Of a DNA stretch of 58,087 nt, positions 35,026 through 42,320 are shown piece by piece. A program made the position numbers and the translations under genes. Below the pieces are notes generated by a model, which was not told where the DNA came from, searched no databases, and saw only the letters and a program-made list of their open reading frames with translations. The stretch spans positions 1-58,087 of the forward strand of contig JAUWAY010000014.1 in assembly GCA_030601845.1 (NCBI GenBank), in the 5' to 3' direction. The stretch's first letter is position 1, and each line of letters starts with the position of its first letter. Source of the stretch: Phycisphaerae bacterium. GTDB lineage: Bacteria > Planctomycetota > Phycisphaerae > Sedimentisphaerales > Anaerobacaceae.

Positions 35026-35796
35026 ATGAAAGTTGCCAGCTTTAACGTCAATTCGTTGCGCATCCGCTTACCCATAGTGCTTCAGTGGCTCAGCGAAACA
35101 CAGAGCGATATTTTATGCGTTCAGGAGACCAAGGTTCAGGATATCGATTTCCCGGCTGATGAGTTTGAAAGAAGCGGGTACAAATATGCCTTCAAAGGCC
35201 AGAAAAAGTATAACGGCGTAGCGATTTTTAGCAGAAGTGAAATTACGGATGTGCAAATCGGCTTCGACGATGAGCCAAGAGACCAGGCCCGCTTGATTAA
35301 GGCGGAGATTAACGGCGTTGCGATTGTTAATACTTATGTCCCGCAGGGTTACTCGCCTGAGTCTGAAAAGTTTGAATACAAGTTAAATTGGTTTAGGCGT
35401 TTGCGCACTTTTTTTGATAAAAATTTCAGGCCCACCGACCCAGTCCTTTGGGTGGGTGACTTCAATGTGGCGCCTCAGCCAATAGACGTATACGACCCTG
35501 AAGGTTTGTTAGGGCACGTTTGTTTCCATCCGGCTGTCCACACGGCCTTAACCGAAGTTATGCAGTGGGGTTTTGTCGATGTATTCAGGATGCATTGTGA
35601 CCAGCCGGGCCGGTATACATTCTGGGACTTTAGATTGCCGAATTCAGTCAAACGCAATCTGGGCTGGCGATTAGACCACATTATGGCTACGCGGCCGTTG
35701 GCAAAAAAGAGCACCGCTTGCTACATAGATAAAAAACCCCGACTTGCGGACCGGCCGAGCGACCACACTCTCATCGTCGCTGAGTTCGATTGGTAA
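35026..35796 (+). CDS. xth: exodeoxyribonuclease III
   Basis: 256-residue AP endonuclease/3'-exonuclease of the ExoIII family. Motifs in order: MKVASFNVNSLRIRL, ILCVQETKVQD (catalytic Glu), AIVNTYVPQGY, VGDFNVAP, GRYTFWDFR, GWRLDHIMAT and the final PSDHTLIVAEFDW (catalytic Asp-His). Complete and unremarkable. Repairs abasic sites and oxidised 3' ends. Confidence 0.97.
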   Translation: MKVASFNVNSLRIRLPIVLQWLSETQSDILCVQETKVQDIDFPADEFERSGYKYAFKGQKKYNGVAIFSRSEITDVQIGFDDEPRDQARLIKAEINGVAIVNTYVPQGYSPESEKFEYKLNWFRRLRTFFDKNFRPTDPVLWVGDFNVAPQPIDVYDPEGLLGHVCFHPAVHTALTEVMQWGFVDVFRMHCDQPGRYTFWDFRLPNSVKRNLGWRLDHIMATRPLAKKSTACYIDKKPRLADRPSDHTLIVAEFDW

Positions 35797-35805
35797 AATA
35801 GTCCA

Positions 35806-36672
35806 TCAGAAGTTTTTTTGTATGAACTTGACTGCATTAGTAAACATTGTTATTCCGTCACTATATCTCGTCCCTCGTCCCTCGTCTTTCGTCCCTCGTA
35901 TTCGGGACCAGTGGGGGTGTTGAGTTGGCCGAATGTGCCTTTCCGGATGCGGCATAAGTCCCAAGACCCGGCCGGTCGCATCCGTCAGGCCCGCTATCGA
36001 ATCCACCGAGCCGTTCGGATTAACAGGGTAGTCACCTTCCTTGCCGTCTTTATCCACATACTTAAAGGCAATGTGTCCCTCGGATTTCAATTTTTCCAGG
36101 GCGGAATCATCTTTAGTAACAACCTTGCCTTCGCCGTGTGCGACCGGCAGATAGATTTGTCTGCCCGGCTCAATGAAAATGCAACTTTTGGTCTGAGGGG
36201 CGAGATATACCCACCTGTCCTCAAATTTACCACTGTCATTATAAGTTATAGTAACAGAATTCATTTGCGATTTGCGATCCGCCTTCGCAAGAGGGTCGAA
36301 GCCGCTTCGGCGGAGTCCCTTTGCGATGTGCGATGTTTCGTCACCCGGCAGGATTCCCGTCTTGACCAGCACCTGGAAGCCATTGCAGATTCCAAGCACT
36401 AATTTGCCGTCATCTACAAATTTTCGTACCGGTTCCGAGAGATGATGTATGATTTGATTTGCCAGGATTTTTCCTGCGGCGACATCATCGCCGTAGCTAA
36501 AGCCGCCCGGAAAAACCAGTATCTGGAATTCATCGAGCGCACTTTTATCTTCTATTATCCTGTTTATATGCAGACGGCAAGCTTTGGCCCCTGCCAGCTC
36601 GAGTGCGTACTCGGTTTCCATATCACAATTTATCCCCGCCGCACGCAGAACTATTGCTTTTACCTGTGTCAT
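35806..36672 (-). CDS. purQ: FGAM synthase glutaminase subunit with repeat-derived inserts
   Basis: Glutamine amidotransferase subunit that feeds ammonia to PurL in purine synthesis. Class I glutaminase motifs: VFPGGFSYGDD, LGICNGFQ (nucleophile Cys96), and PHPERH (catalytic His242, Glu244). Two stretches are not expected in PurQ: residues about 111-137 (DETSHIAKGLRRSGFDPLAK then ADRKSQM) and about 259-271 (GTKDEGRGTRY). Both are encoded by repeat DNA and leave the frame open and the catalytic residues intact, so the enzyme may be active. It follows purL by 36 bases, in which a copy of the second repeat lies. Confidence 0.93.
   Translation of the reverse strand: MTQVKAIVLRAAGINCDMETEYALELAGAKACRLHINRIIEDKSALDEFQILVFPGGFSYGDDVAAGKILANQIIHHLSEPVRKFVDDGKLVLGICNGFQVLVKTGILPGDETSHIAKGLRRSGFDPLAKADRKSQMNSVTITYNDSGKFEDRWVYLAPQTKSCIFIEPGRQIYLPVAHGEGKVVTKDDSALEKLKSEGHIAFKYVDKDGKEGDYPVNPNGSVDSIAGLTDATGRVLGLMPHPERHIRPTQHPHWSRIRGTKDEGRGTRYSDGITMFTNAVKFIQKNF
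35875..35899. repeat. GTCCCTCGTC repeat inside purQ
   Basis: A 25-base word made of TCGTCCCTCGTC and TTTCGTCCCTCGT within purQ. It matches the sequence at 36675-36699 between purL and purQ at 24 of 25 positions, same orientation. Extra copies of TCGTCCC adjoin on the left. Confidence 0.85.
36265..36345. repeat. composite palindromic insert inside purQ
   Basis: A core with CCGCCTTCGC (36279-36288), a perfect palindrome CGAAGC-C-GCTTCG, and TCGGCGGAGTC (36307-36317), flanked on both sides by direct repeats of TTTGCGAT (TTTGCGATTTGCGAT on the left, TTTGCGATGTGCGAT on the right). It encodes the non-PurQ residues at about 111-137. The words CCGCCTTCGC and GACTCCGCCGA recur in the insert in miaB. 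Confidence 0.75.
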
Positions 36673-36674
36673 AT

Positions 36675-36699
36675 TCGTCCCTCGTCTTTCATCCCTCGT
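36675..36699. repeat. GTCCCTCGTC repeat between purL and purQ
   Basis: Copy of the 25-base word found inside purQ (24 of 25 positions), filling most of the 36-base gap between purL and purQ. No ribosome site is visible within it; AGGTAA within the start of purQ is coding. Confidence 0.85.
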
Positions 36700-36708
36700 C
36701 CCTCGTTG

Positions 36709-39591
36709 CTACCAGTTAAATGTCTTCTGCCAGGCCTGTTTCAATGTATCTATGTCCAGTTCGATAATAGTTTTGCCGTCTTCTGCTTTTATGATGAGCA
36801 TTTTTTCTTCTGTTACCTTTCCAATCTGACCGAACGGCAGATTGAGCATCAGCTTTGCAAAGGCATCGTAATTTTCCGGCTGAACTTCTACGATGTACCG
36901 CGAATTTGATTCGCTAAACAGTTGCGCATCGGCTCGCGAGCAGTCATTGCTTCTCGGCAAACCCCGCAAGTCTGCTTCTATACCGAGCCCGCCGGCAAAG
37001 GCCATCTCTGCAAGTGCCACAGACAGGCCGCCCTCGGAGCAGTCGTGGCAGCTGACTATAAGACCTTCAGCTATTGCTTCGGAAATCCTTCCGGCAATCT
37101 TAGGAGCTGTCCCCAAATCCACCTTCGGGACATTGGCTCCGAGTTGGCCGTGAATCTTGTAATAGTGCGAACCGCCCAATTCATTTTTCGTCTCGCCGAC
37201 AACAAAGAGCAGGTTAGACGCTTTCTTGGCGTCCATCGTTATGCACTTGTTGATGTCATCAACTATCGACATCGCACTTATTAGCAATGTTGATGGTATG
37301 GAGATTTGCGTTCCGTCTTCGCAGGAGAATTCATTGTTTAGCGAGTCCTTGCCGGAGATAAACGGTGCTGAGAAGGCAATTGCGCCGTCGTAGCAGGCCT
37401 GGGCCGCTCGCACTAATGGGCCGAGCGTTTCAGGCTTTGTGCAATCGCCCCAGCAGAAATTATCCAGCAGTGCGATGCGGTCGGCCCGGCCACCTACGCA
37501 TATCAAATTCCTGATTGCCTCATCGATCCCGGCCAGGGCCATCCAATACGGGTCTACGTCACCATACAGCGGATTCATCCCACAACTAATTGCAAGGCCC
37601 TTGTTTGAATTTAACTTCGGCTGTATCACCGCCCCGTCACTGGGGCCGTCATTGTTTATGCCTGTCAGCGGCTTGACAACCGAGCCGCCCTGAACTTCGT
37701 GGTCATATTGTCGAATCACCCATTCCTTGCTCGCAACGTTATAAGAAGAAAGAATCTGCAAAAGCTCCTCATTGTAATTATCTTTTTTAGCTATCGCTGG
37801 CTCGAGGGACGCCGGTACGTTCCAAACTGCTTTGCGGGAATACTTTGGTACCCCGTGGTGCAGAAATTCCATATCGAGTTCGGCTATCTGCCGGCCGTTG
37901 TATCGCAAGACAAGCTTCTTATCGCCGGTGAATTTGCCTATTACCGTTGACTCGACATTTTCATCGTCGAAAATTTTCGTTATGGCTTTTAGATTCTCCG
38001 GCCGGCACGCTACGACCATTCTTTCCTGCGCTTCGCTAATCCAGATTTCGGTATAGTTAAGACCGGCATATTTTAATGGGACTTTTTCCAGATCGACTTC
38101 TACTCCAAGCTCTTTGCCTATCTCTCCCACCGCACCACTCAGGCCACCGGCCCCACAATCGGCAATTGCCTCGTACAACCCGGCCTGGTTTGCCTGAAGC
38201 AGCACGTCTAACATCTTCTTTTCTATTATTGGATTGCCGATTTGGACGGCGTGCGAAAAGACTGTTTCGTGCTCGTGCGTCATTTCGCCGCTTGAAAAGG
38301 TTGCTCCGTGTATTCCATCCCGTCCTGTTCTGCCGCCGACCACCACAATCAGATTTCCGACCTGTGGATTATCGAAGCATTTATTTCTGTCGATTAAGCC
38401 GATATTACCGCAATAAACCAGCGGATTAGCCAAATACCTGTCATCAAAGTAAATCGCACCGTTGACCGTGGGTATTCCCATTCTATTGCCGTAGTCGCGC
38501 ACGCCGGCCACCACGCCTTTCATAATCCTTCTGGGGTGTAAGACTCCTTTGGGGATTTCTTCGAGTTTCCTGTCAGGCAGCCCGAAGCAAAAAATATCCG
38601 TGTTGGCGATTGGTTTCGCTCCCAGACCGGTCGCCATTGGGTCGCGAATTACACCGCCGATGCCCGTGGCCGAACCGCCGTAAGGGTCAAGCGCCGACGG
38701 ATGATTATGAGTTTCGACCTTGAAACAAACCGCAGAATCCTCATCAAATTCCACAACCCCGGCGTTGTCGACAAACACCGATATGCACCATTTTTTATCG
38801 AGCTCCTTCGTGGCTCTGAAAACAGTGTCTTTTAGCAGGCTGTCAAAGTGCACCTGCTGGCCGTTGATTGACATATCCACAGCGCTCTTGAGTGTTTTAT
38901 GGACGCAATGCTCACTCCAGGTCTGGGCGATTGCTTCCAGTTCAACGTCGGTGGGTTCTCTATCCAGCTCCTTATAGTATTTCTGAATGGTCTGCATCTC
39001 GACCAGATTGAGAAACAGGTCTTTTTCTTTGCTCAGGTTTATTAGCTCATCGTCGTCAAGGTCGCGTATGGGCCAGCGCACTATCTTCAATTCGTATGGT
39101 TTCAGATGTGGGCTTGGTGGTTCGGCTTCGCTTCCGACAACACAAACTTCGATGCAATCGTTTGCTAAGATTTTCTTTGCAATTGTATCGGTCTGATTCT
39201 CGCTGATGTCGCCCAGGAGAATATACTTTCGTGCCGTTCGCACAGTCTTGGCTGTAAAGCCCATATCACCTATTGCTGCCATTACAGATTCTGCCACAGG
39301 GTCGGTAACCCCGCTTTTCAGGTGCACCTCGATTAGGGTGGCTTTAGCCAGACCGGCTGGCGGGCCGCTCCTGCCTATGTAATACTCTTCGCAGACCGGA
39401 TCAGTAAGGAGCTCTTTGCCCAAACGCTGTGCAAAATCTTCATCGAAATCCGCCTCAATCAGAAAGACTTTAGCTGACTGAACCGCCTCTATCGAACTGA
39501 TGCCCAGCTCGTTGATATCTTCCAACACACTGTTGCCGTGCACATCCGCCACGCCGGCACGATTAAAAATCTCGAATCGCCATTGCCTCAT
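36709..39591 (-). CDS. purL: FGAM synthase, PurS-like N-terminus fused to PurL
   Basis: 960 residues. The N-terminal about 170 residues contain two PurS-like units (RFEIFNRAGVADVHGNSVLEDI, LIEVHLKSGVTDPVAESVMAAI), so PurS is fused in tandem in front of the PurL core. The PurL core follows (AIAQTWSEHCVHKTLKSAVD, VCFKVETHNHPSALDPYGGSATGIGGVIRDPMA, GADLGTAP-like regions, SGKDSLNN). It forms formylglycinamidine ribonucleotide with PurQ. This is a middle form between separate PurS/PurL and the large PurL of gamma-proteobacteria. It is followed by purQ in the same direction. Confidence 0.94.
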   Translation of the reverse strand: MRQWRFEIFNRAGVADVHGNSVLEDINELGISSIEAVQSAKVFLIEADFDEDFAQRLGKELLTDPVCEEYYIGRSGPPAGLAKATLIEVHLKSGVTDPVAESVMAAIGDMGFTAKTVRTARKYILLGDISENQTDTIAKKILANDCIEVCVVGSEAEPPSPHLKPYELKIVRWPIRDLDDDELINLSKEKDLFLNLVEMQTIQKYYKELDREPTDVELEAIAQTWSEHCVHKTLKSAVDMSINGQQVHFDSLLKDTVFRATKELDKKWCISVFVDNAGVVEFDEDSAVCFKVETHNHPSALDPYGGSATGIGGVIRDPMATGLGAKPIANTDIFCFGLPDRKLEEIPKGVLHPRRIMKGVVAGVRDYGNRMGIPTVNGAIYFDDRYLANPLVYCGNIGLIDRNKCFDNPQVGNLIVVVGGRTGRDGIHGATFSSGEMTHEHETVFSHAVQIGNPIIEKKMLDVLLQANQAGLYEAIADCGAGGLSGAVGEIGKELGVEVDLEKVPLKYAGLNYTEIWISEAQERMVVACRPENLKAITKIFDDENVESTVIGKFTGDKKLVLRYNGRQIAELDMEFLHHGVPKYSRKAVWNVPASLEPAIAKKDNYNEELLQILSSYNVASKEWVIRQYDHEVQGGSVVKPLTGINNDGPSDGAVIQPKLNSNKGLAISCGMNPLYGDVDPYWMALAGIDEAIRNLICVGGRADRIALLDNFCWGDCTKPETLGPLVRAAQACYDGAIAFSAPFISGKDSLNNEFSCEDGTQISIPSTLLISAMSIVDDINKCITMDAKKASNLLFVVGETKNELGGSHYYKIHGQLGANVPKVDLGTAPKIAGRISEAIAEGLIVSCHDCSEGGLSVALAEMAFAGGLGIEADLRGLPRSNDCSRADAQLFSESNSRYIVEVQPENYDAFAKLMLNLPFGQIGKVTEEKMLIIKAEDGKTIIELDIDTLKQAWQKTFNW

Positions 39592-39657
39592 GATATTAAT
39601 TCCGTACTTTTTACCCCATCTGGTAAATTAGCCCGCATTACTACAATACGAGAGATT

Positions 39658-39858
39658 TTACAGCGTTTGAAATTGTAGTGATGAAAGTTCTTCCCAAGTG
39701 GCACGTGAACTGATTTCAAGAAACTCAACCCCAACAACACGACCTTCGCTGTCGAAATCAAGGATTACACCAGGACGTACTTCTTCTGATTCAACTATTT
39801 TGCTTTCATCCAAACGCAGATAAAGGGTGTCGCTTTCTTTATCAACTTTCAGTCTCAT
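39658..39858 (-). CDS. DUF2283 family protein
   Basis: 66 residues, typical DUF2283: MRLKVDKESDTLYLRLDESK, VRPGVILDFDSEGRVVGVEFLEIS. Its ATG overlaps the stop of the preceding DUF4258 gene (TAATG). The pair is often found together and is suspected to be a toxin-antitoxin-like module; no experiment supports that for these proteins that I can name. Here the pair hangs on the end of tyrA. Confidence 0.9.
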   Translation of the reverse strand: MRLKVDKESDTLYLRLDESKIVESEEVRPGVILDFDSEGRVVGVEFLEISSRATWEELSSLQFQTL

Positions 39859-40094
39859 TATTCACCTCTCAATCTTCGGTCAAAAAAAGCTGTCACAGCT
39901 TTGTTAGGCAGCACAGTGATATTAACAATTATACGCAACCATCGGTTGCCATGTTCCGGTATTTTGCGGAGGAAGTGTTTTGTACCGTCAGAATGGTCTT
40001 CAACTTTTTCCGGCTCAGCCAGCGTGTGATTAACCAACGACATTGGAATCGAGCGTTCCTTCAACATAGTCTTGAAATGTCGTGTATATTGCAT
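39858..40094 (-). CDS. DUF4258-like protein, possible toxin partner of DUF2283
   Basis: 78-79 residues (MQYTRHFKTMLKERSIPMSL, DGTKHFLRKIPEHGNRWLRI, then IIVNITVLPNKAVTAFFDRR), a small beta-alpha RelE-like arrangement. The ATG at 40094 overlaps the tyrA stop (TGATG), and its stop overlaps the DUF2283 start, so the three genes are translationally linked. The RNase activity implied by the RelE-like fold is inference only. Confidence 0.8.
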   Translation of the reverse strand: MQYTRHFKTMLKERSIPMSLVNHTLAEPEKVEDHSDGTKHFLRKIPEHGNRWLRIIVNITVLPNKAVTAFFDRRLRGE

Positions 40095-40975
40095 CAAGAT
40101 ATTAATTCCTTCTTTTTTATTTTGTAGTTTATCAGTGCTGCACGTTTGCTTCTTGCCGCCTCAAGCAGATTTTCAATTTGTTTTTTATCTTGGCTTTTGA
40201 TTGCTTTTTTCAGCTTCACTAATTCGGCGATAATTTTATCGATGCTTCTGGTGGTGTTGTTTGCGTTTGTCAGCAGTACGTCAGCCCAAATATTGGCAGG
40301 TCCCGAAGCTACCCTCGAGGTATCTATAAAGCCCTTGCCGGCGAATTTAAGCTCTTTGGCGTTGTTGGCATTTATCAATGCCGCTGCTATCAGATGTGGC
40401 AGGTGGCTTACATTTGCAAAGATTCTATCGTGCTCGGCCGGTGTCATTAACTTAACGCAGCATCCAAGCTCTGACCAAAATTTCCTTAGTGTTTGTACCG
40501 CTCGGTTGTTGGGTCTTTTTGTTGTTGTTAGAATGCAGGTGGCCTGGTCAAATAAATCATCTCTGGCGAATTCAATGCCCCTTTGTTCCGAGCCGGTAAT
40601 CGGATGAGAGCCGACGTAGTGGGCGGTTTTCGGCAGCTTTCTGGCTGCCCAGCGGTGAGGCAGGACTTTTGTTGAGCCGACATCAGTAACAATGCAACCG
40701 CTCGGCAATGCATCAGCAATTTGACTGAAAATTTCCTCAAAGGTACGTATAGGCGTGGCCAGGATGACAATGTCAGCATCAGATACACTGCTCTTTACGT
40801 CATCGACGACTTCGGTGGCCACCGCCAGTTGTCTTGCTTTTCGCCGAGTAATAGCGCGGTGAGTGTAACCAACTACTTTTACGCGGGAAAAAGTGCGTAA
40901 AACCGCTAAAGTTATCGAGCCGCCTAAAAGGCCGAGCCCTACCACAGTTATTTGCCTTAAGTCCTTCAAAATCAA
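40094..40975 (-). CDS. tyrA: prephenate dehydrogenase
   Basis: 293-residue NAD-dependent dehydrogenase of tyrosine synthesis. The Rossmann motif VVGLGLLGGS is at residues 11-20; DIVILATPI, VTDVGSTK, HYVGSHPITGSEQRG (catalytic His) and HDRIFANVSHLPHLIAAAL are in family order. No ACT or chorismate mutase domain is fused. A short helical basic C-terminus follows. First gene of a unit with DUF4258 and DUF2283. Confidence 0.95.
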   Translation of the reverse strand: MILKDLRQITVVGLGLLGGSITLAVLRTFSRVKVVGYTHRAITRRKARQLAVATEVVDDVKSSVSDADIVILATPIRTFEEIFSQIADALPSGCIVTDVGSTKVLPHRWAARKLPKTAHYVGSHPITGSEQRGIEFARDDLFDQATCILTTTKRPNNRAVQTLRKFWSELGCCVKLMTPAEHDRIFANVSHLPHLIAAALINANNAKELKFAGKGFIDTSRVASGPANIWADVLLTNANNTTRSIDKIIAELVKLKKAIKSQDKKQIENLLEAARSKRAALINYKIKKKELIS

Positions 40976-41015
40976 AACCTTATAGAAACAAGCCGTAAAA
41001 TAGATTCCACTAAAA

Positions 41016-41042
41016 ACTATAGTATGGCGCCACGAATGTCAA
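41016..41042 (-). promoter_or_regulatory. possible promoter of tyrA
   Basis: On the minus strand TTGACA (41037-41042) and TATAGT (41016-41021), but the spacer is only 15 bases, shorter than usual. Located about 40 bases upstream of tyrA and divergent from the accA promoter. Confidence 0.35.
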
Positions 41043-41051
41043 AGTTTTTCT

Positions 41052-41079
41052 TTGATTTTTGCTACTAAAATGTTAATAT
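41052..41079 (+). promoter_or_regulatory. promoter of accA
   Basis: TTGATT (41052-41057), 16-base spacer, TAATAT (41074-41079). Leader of about 50 bases containing the hairpin at 41099-41125. Confidence 0.55.
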
Positions 41080-41098
41080 CCTTTGTTCAAGAGAGGTG

Positions 41099-41125
41099 TA
41101 GGGGCAACCCTGTGTGGTTGCCCTA
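41099..41125 (+). repeat. GGGGCAACC/GGTTGCCC hairpin before accA
   Basis: TAGGGGCAACC (41099-41109), six-base loop, GGTTGCCCTA (41116-41125), one bulged G. The sequence (TAGGGGCAACC...GGTTGCCC) looks like a repeat found in many unrelated bacterial genomes. It ends 8 bases before the accA ATG and would occupy the place of its ribosome site. Confidence 0.75.
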
Positions 41126-41133
41126 ATTTGCTA

Positions 41134-42216
41134 ATGATTATGCCAGACAATAGCAACAAAATCGGTGACGGCGATTACCTGGAGTTTGAAGGAAAAGTAG
41201 CCGACCTTGACCGCCAGATGAAGGAGCTGCGCAGGCTAAGTTCCATCAAAGGCATTGACTATTCTGCAGAGATTCGCCGACTTCAGCGAGAGCAAGTCGC
41301 TGAACTGAAACGAGTCTATTCAAATCTGACCGCATGGCAAACCGTTCAGGTGGCACGGCATCCCAAAAGACCATTGCTTTCCGACTACCTTAACCTGATG
41401 GTAAAGGACTTTCGCGAATTGCACGGCGATAGATGCTTCGGCGACGACCGGGCAATCTTAACAGGACTGGGGCAGATCGGCAGAGAGAAAGTATTGGTTG
41501 TTGGTCAAAACAAAGGCAAAAACACAAAGGAAAAGATTGCCTGCAATTTCGGCTGTGCCAATCCCGAAGGCTATCGCAAGGCACTAAGCAAAATGAAATT
41601 CGCTGAGAAATACAATATCCCTGTTGTTACACTCATTGACACACCTGGGGCATATCCGGGTATTGGAGCTGAGGAACGGGGTCAGGCACAAGCAATAGCG
41701 GTCAATTTGATAGAGATGTCTCGTTTGTCAGTGCCGATAATTTGCATCTGCATTGGCGAGGGCGGTTCAGGTGGTGCTCTTGGTATAGGTGTGGGTGACA
41801 GGCTGACAATGCTTGAATTTGCGTATTATTCGGTCATATCACCTGAGGGCTGTGCCGCTATTCTTTGGCGTGACGGCTCACAAGCACCCGACGCCGCCGA
41901 GGCGCTTAAATTGACAAGCAAGGACCTGTATAAGCTCGGGCTCGTTGATGCGGTCATTCCCGAGCCGCTCGGTGGCGCTCATCGCAATATTCACGATACC
42001 GTTTATAACGTCGAGAGGTATATCGTTAAAACGTTGCGGGACCTCAAACGCACAAAGATTGAAAATCTGCTTGAGAGCAGATACAAAAAATTGCGCTCGA
42101 TAGGTAATAATCGCACAAACAACCTTCGCAAAAAGCCGCAGCCGAGCAAAGCTAAGGTAAGAACAACCGTAAAAGCCATCCCAGCCAAATCAAGACCCGT
42201 CCCTGCCAAAGTTTGA
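41134..42216 (+). CDS. accA: acetyl-CoA carboxylase carboxyltransferase subunit alpha
   Basis: Carboxyltransferase alpha subunit for fatty acid synthesis; about 360 residues. Family segments: YLEFEGKVADLDRQMKELRR, WQTVQVARHPKRPLLSDYL, FRELHGDRCFGDDRAIL, VVTLIDTPGAYPGIGAEERG, ICICIGEGGSGGALGIGVGD, SPEGCAAILWRDGS. The C-terminal 60 residues are rich in Lys, Arg and Pro. The start is ATG 41134 (or 41140), just behind a hairpin; no ribosome site is visible between the hairpin and the ATG. accD is not next to it. Confidence 0.95.
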   Translation: MIMPDNSNKIGDGDYLEFEGKVADLDRQMKELRRLSSIKGIDYSAEIRRLQREQVAELKRVYSNLTAWQTVQVARHPKRPLLSDYLNLMVKDFRELHGDRCFGDDRAILTGLGQIGREKVLVVGQNKGKNTKEKIACNFGCANPEGYRKALSKMKFAEKYNIPVVTLIDTPGAYPGIGAEERGQAQAIAVNLIEMSRLSVPIICICIGEGGSGGALGIGVGDRLTMLEFAYYSVISPEGCAAILWRDGSQAPDAAEALKLTSKDLYKLGLVDAVIPEPLGGAHRNIHDTVYNVERYIVKTLRDLKRTKIENLLESRYKKLRSIGNNRTNNLRKKPQPSKAKVRTTVKAIPAKSRPVPAKV

Positions 42217-42320
42217 CAATGCCAAATTCCGGTAAATATCTTCACAGCTTCATAAATACCTTCGTAACTTCAGCAATCACAAAAAGTAAATGAACGCAAA
42301 TTTTTGTAAGGAGAATAATT

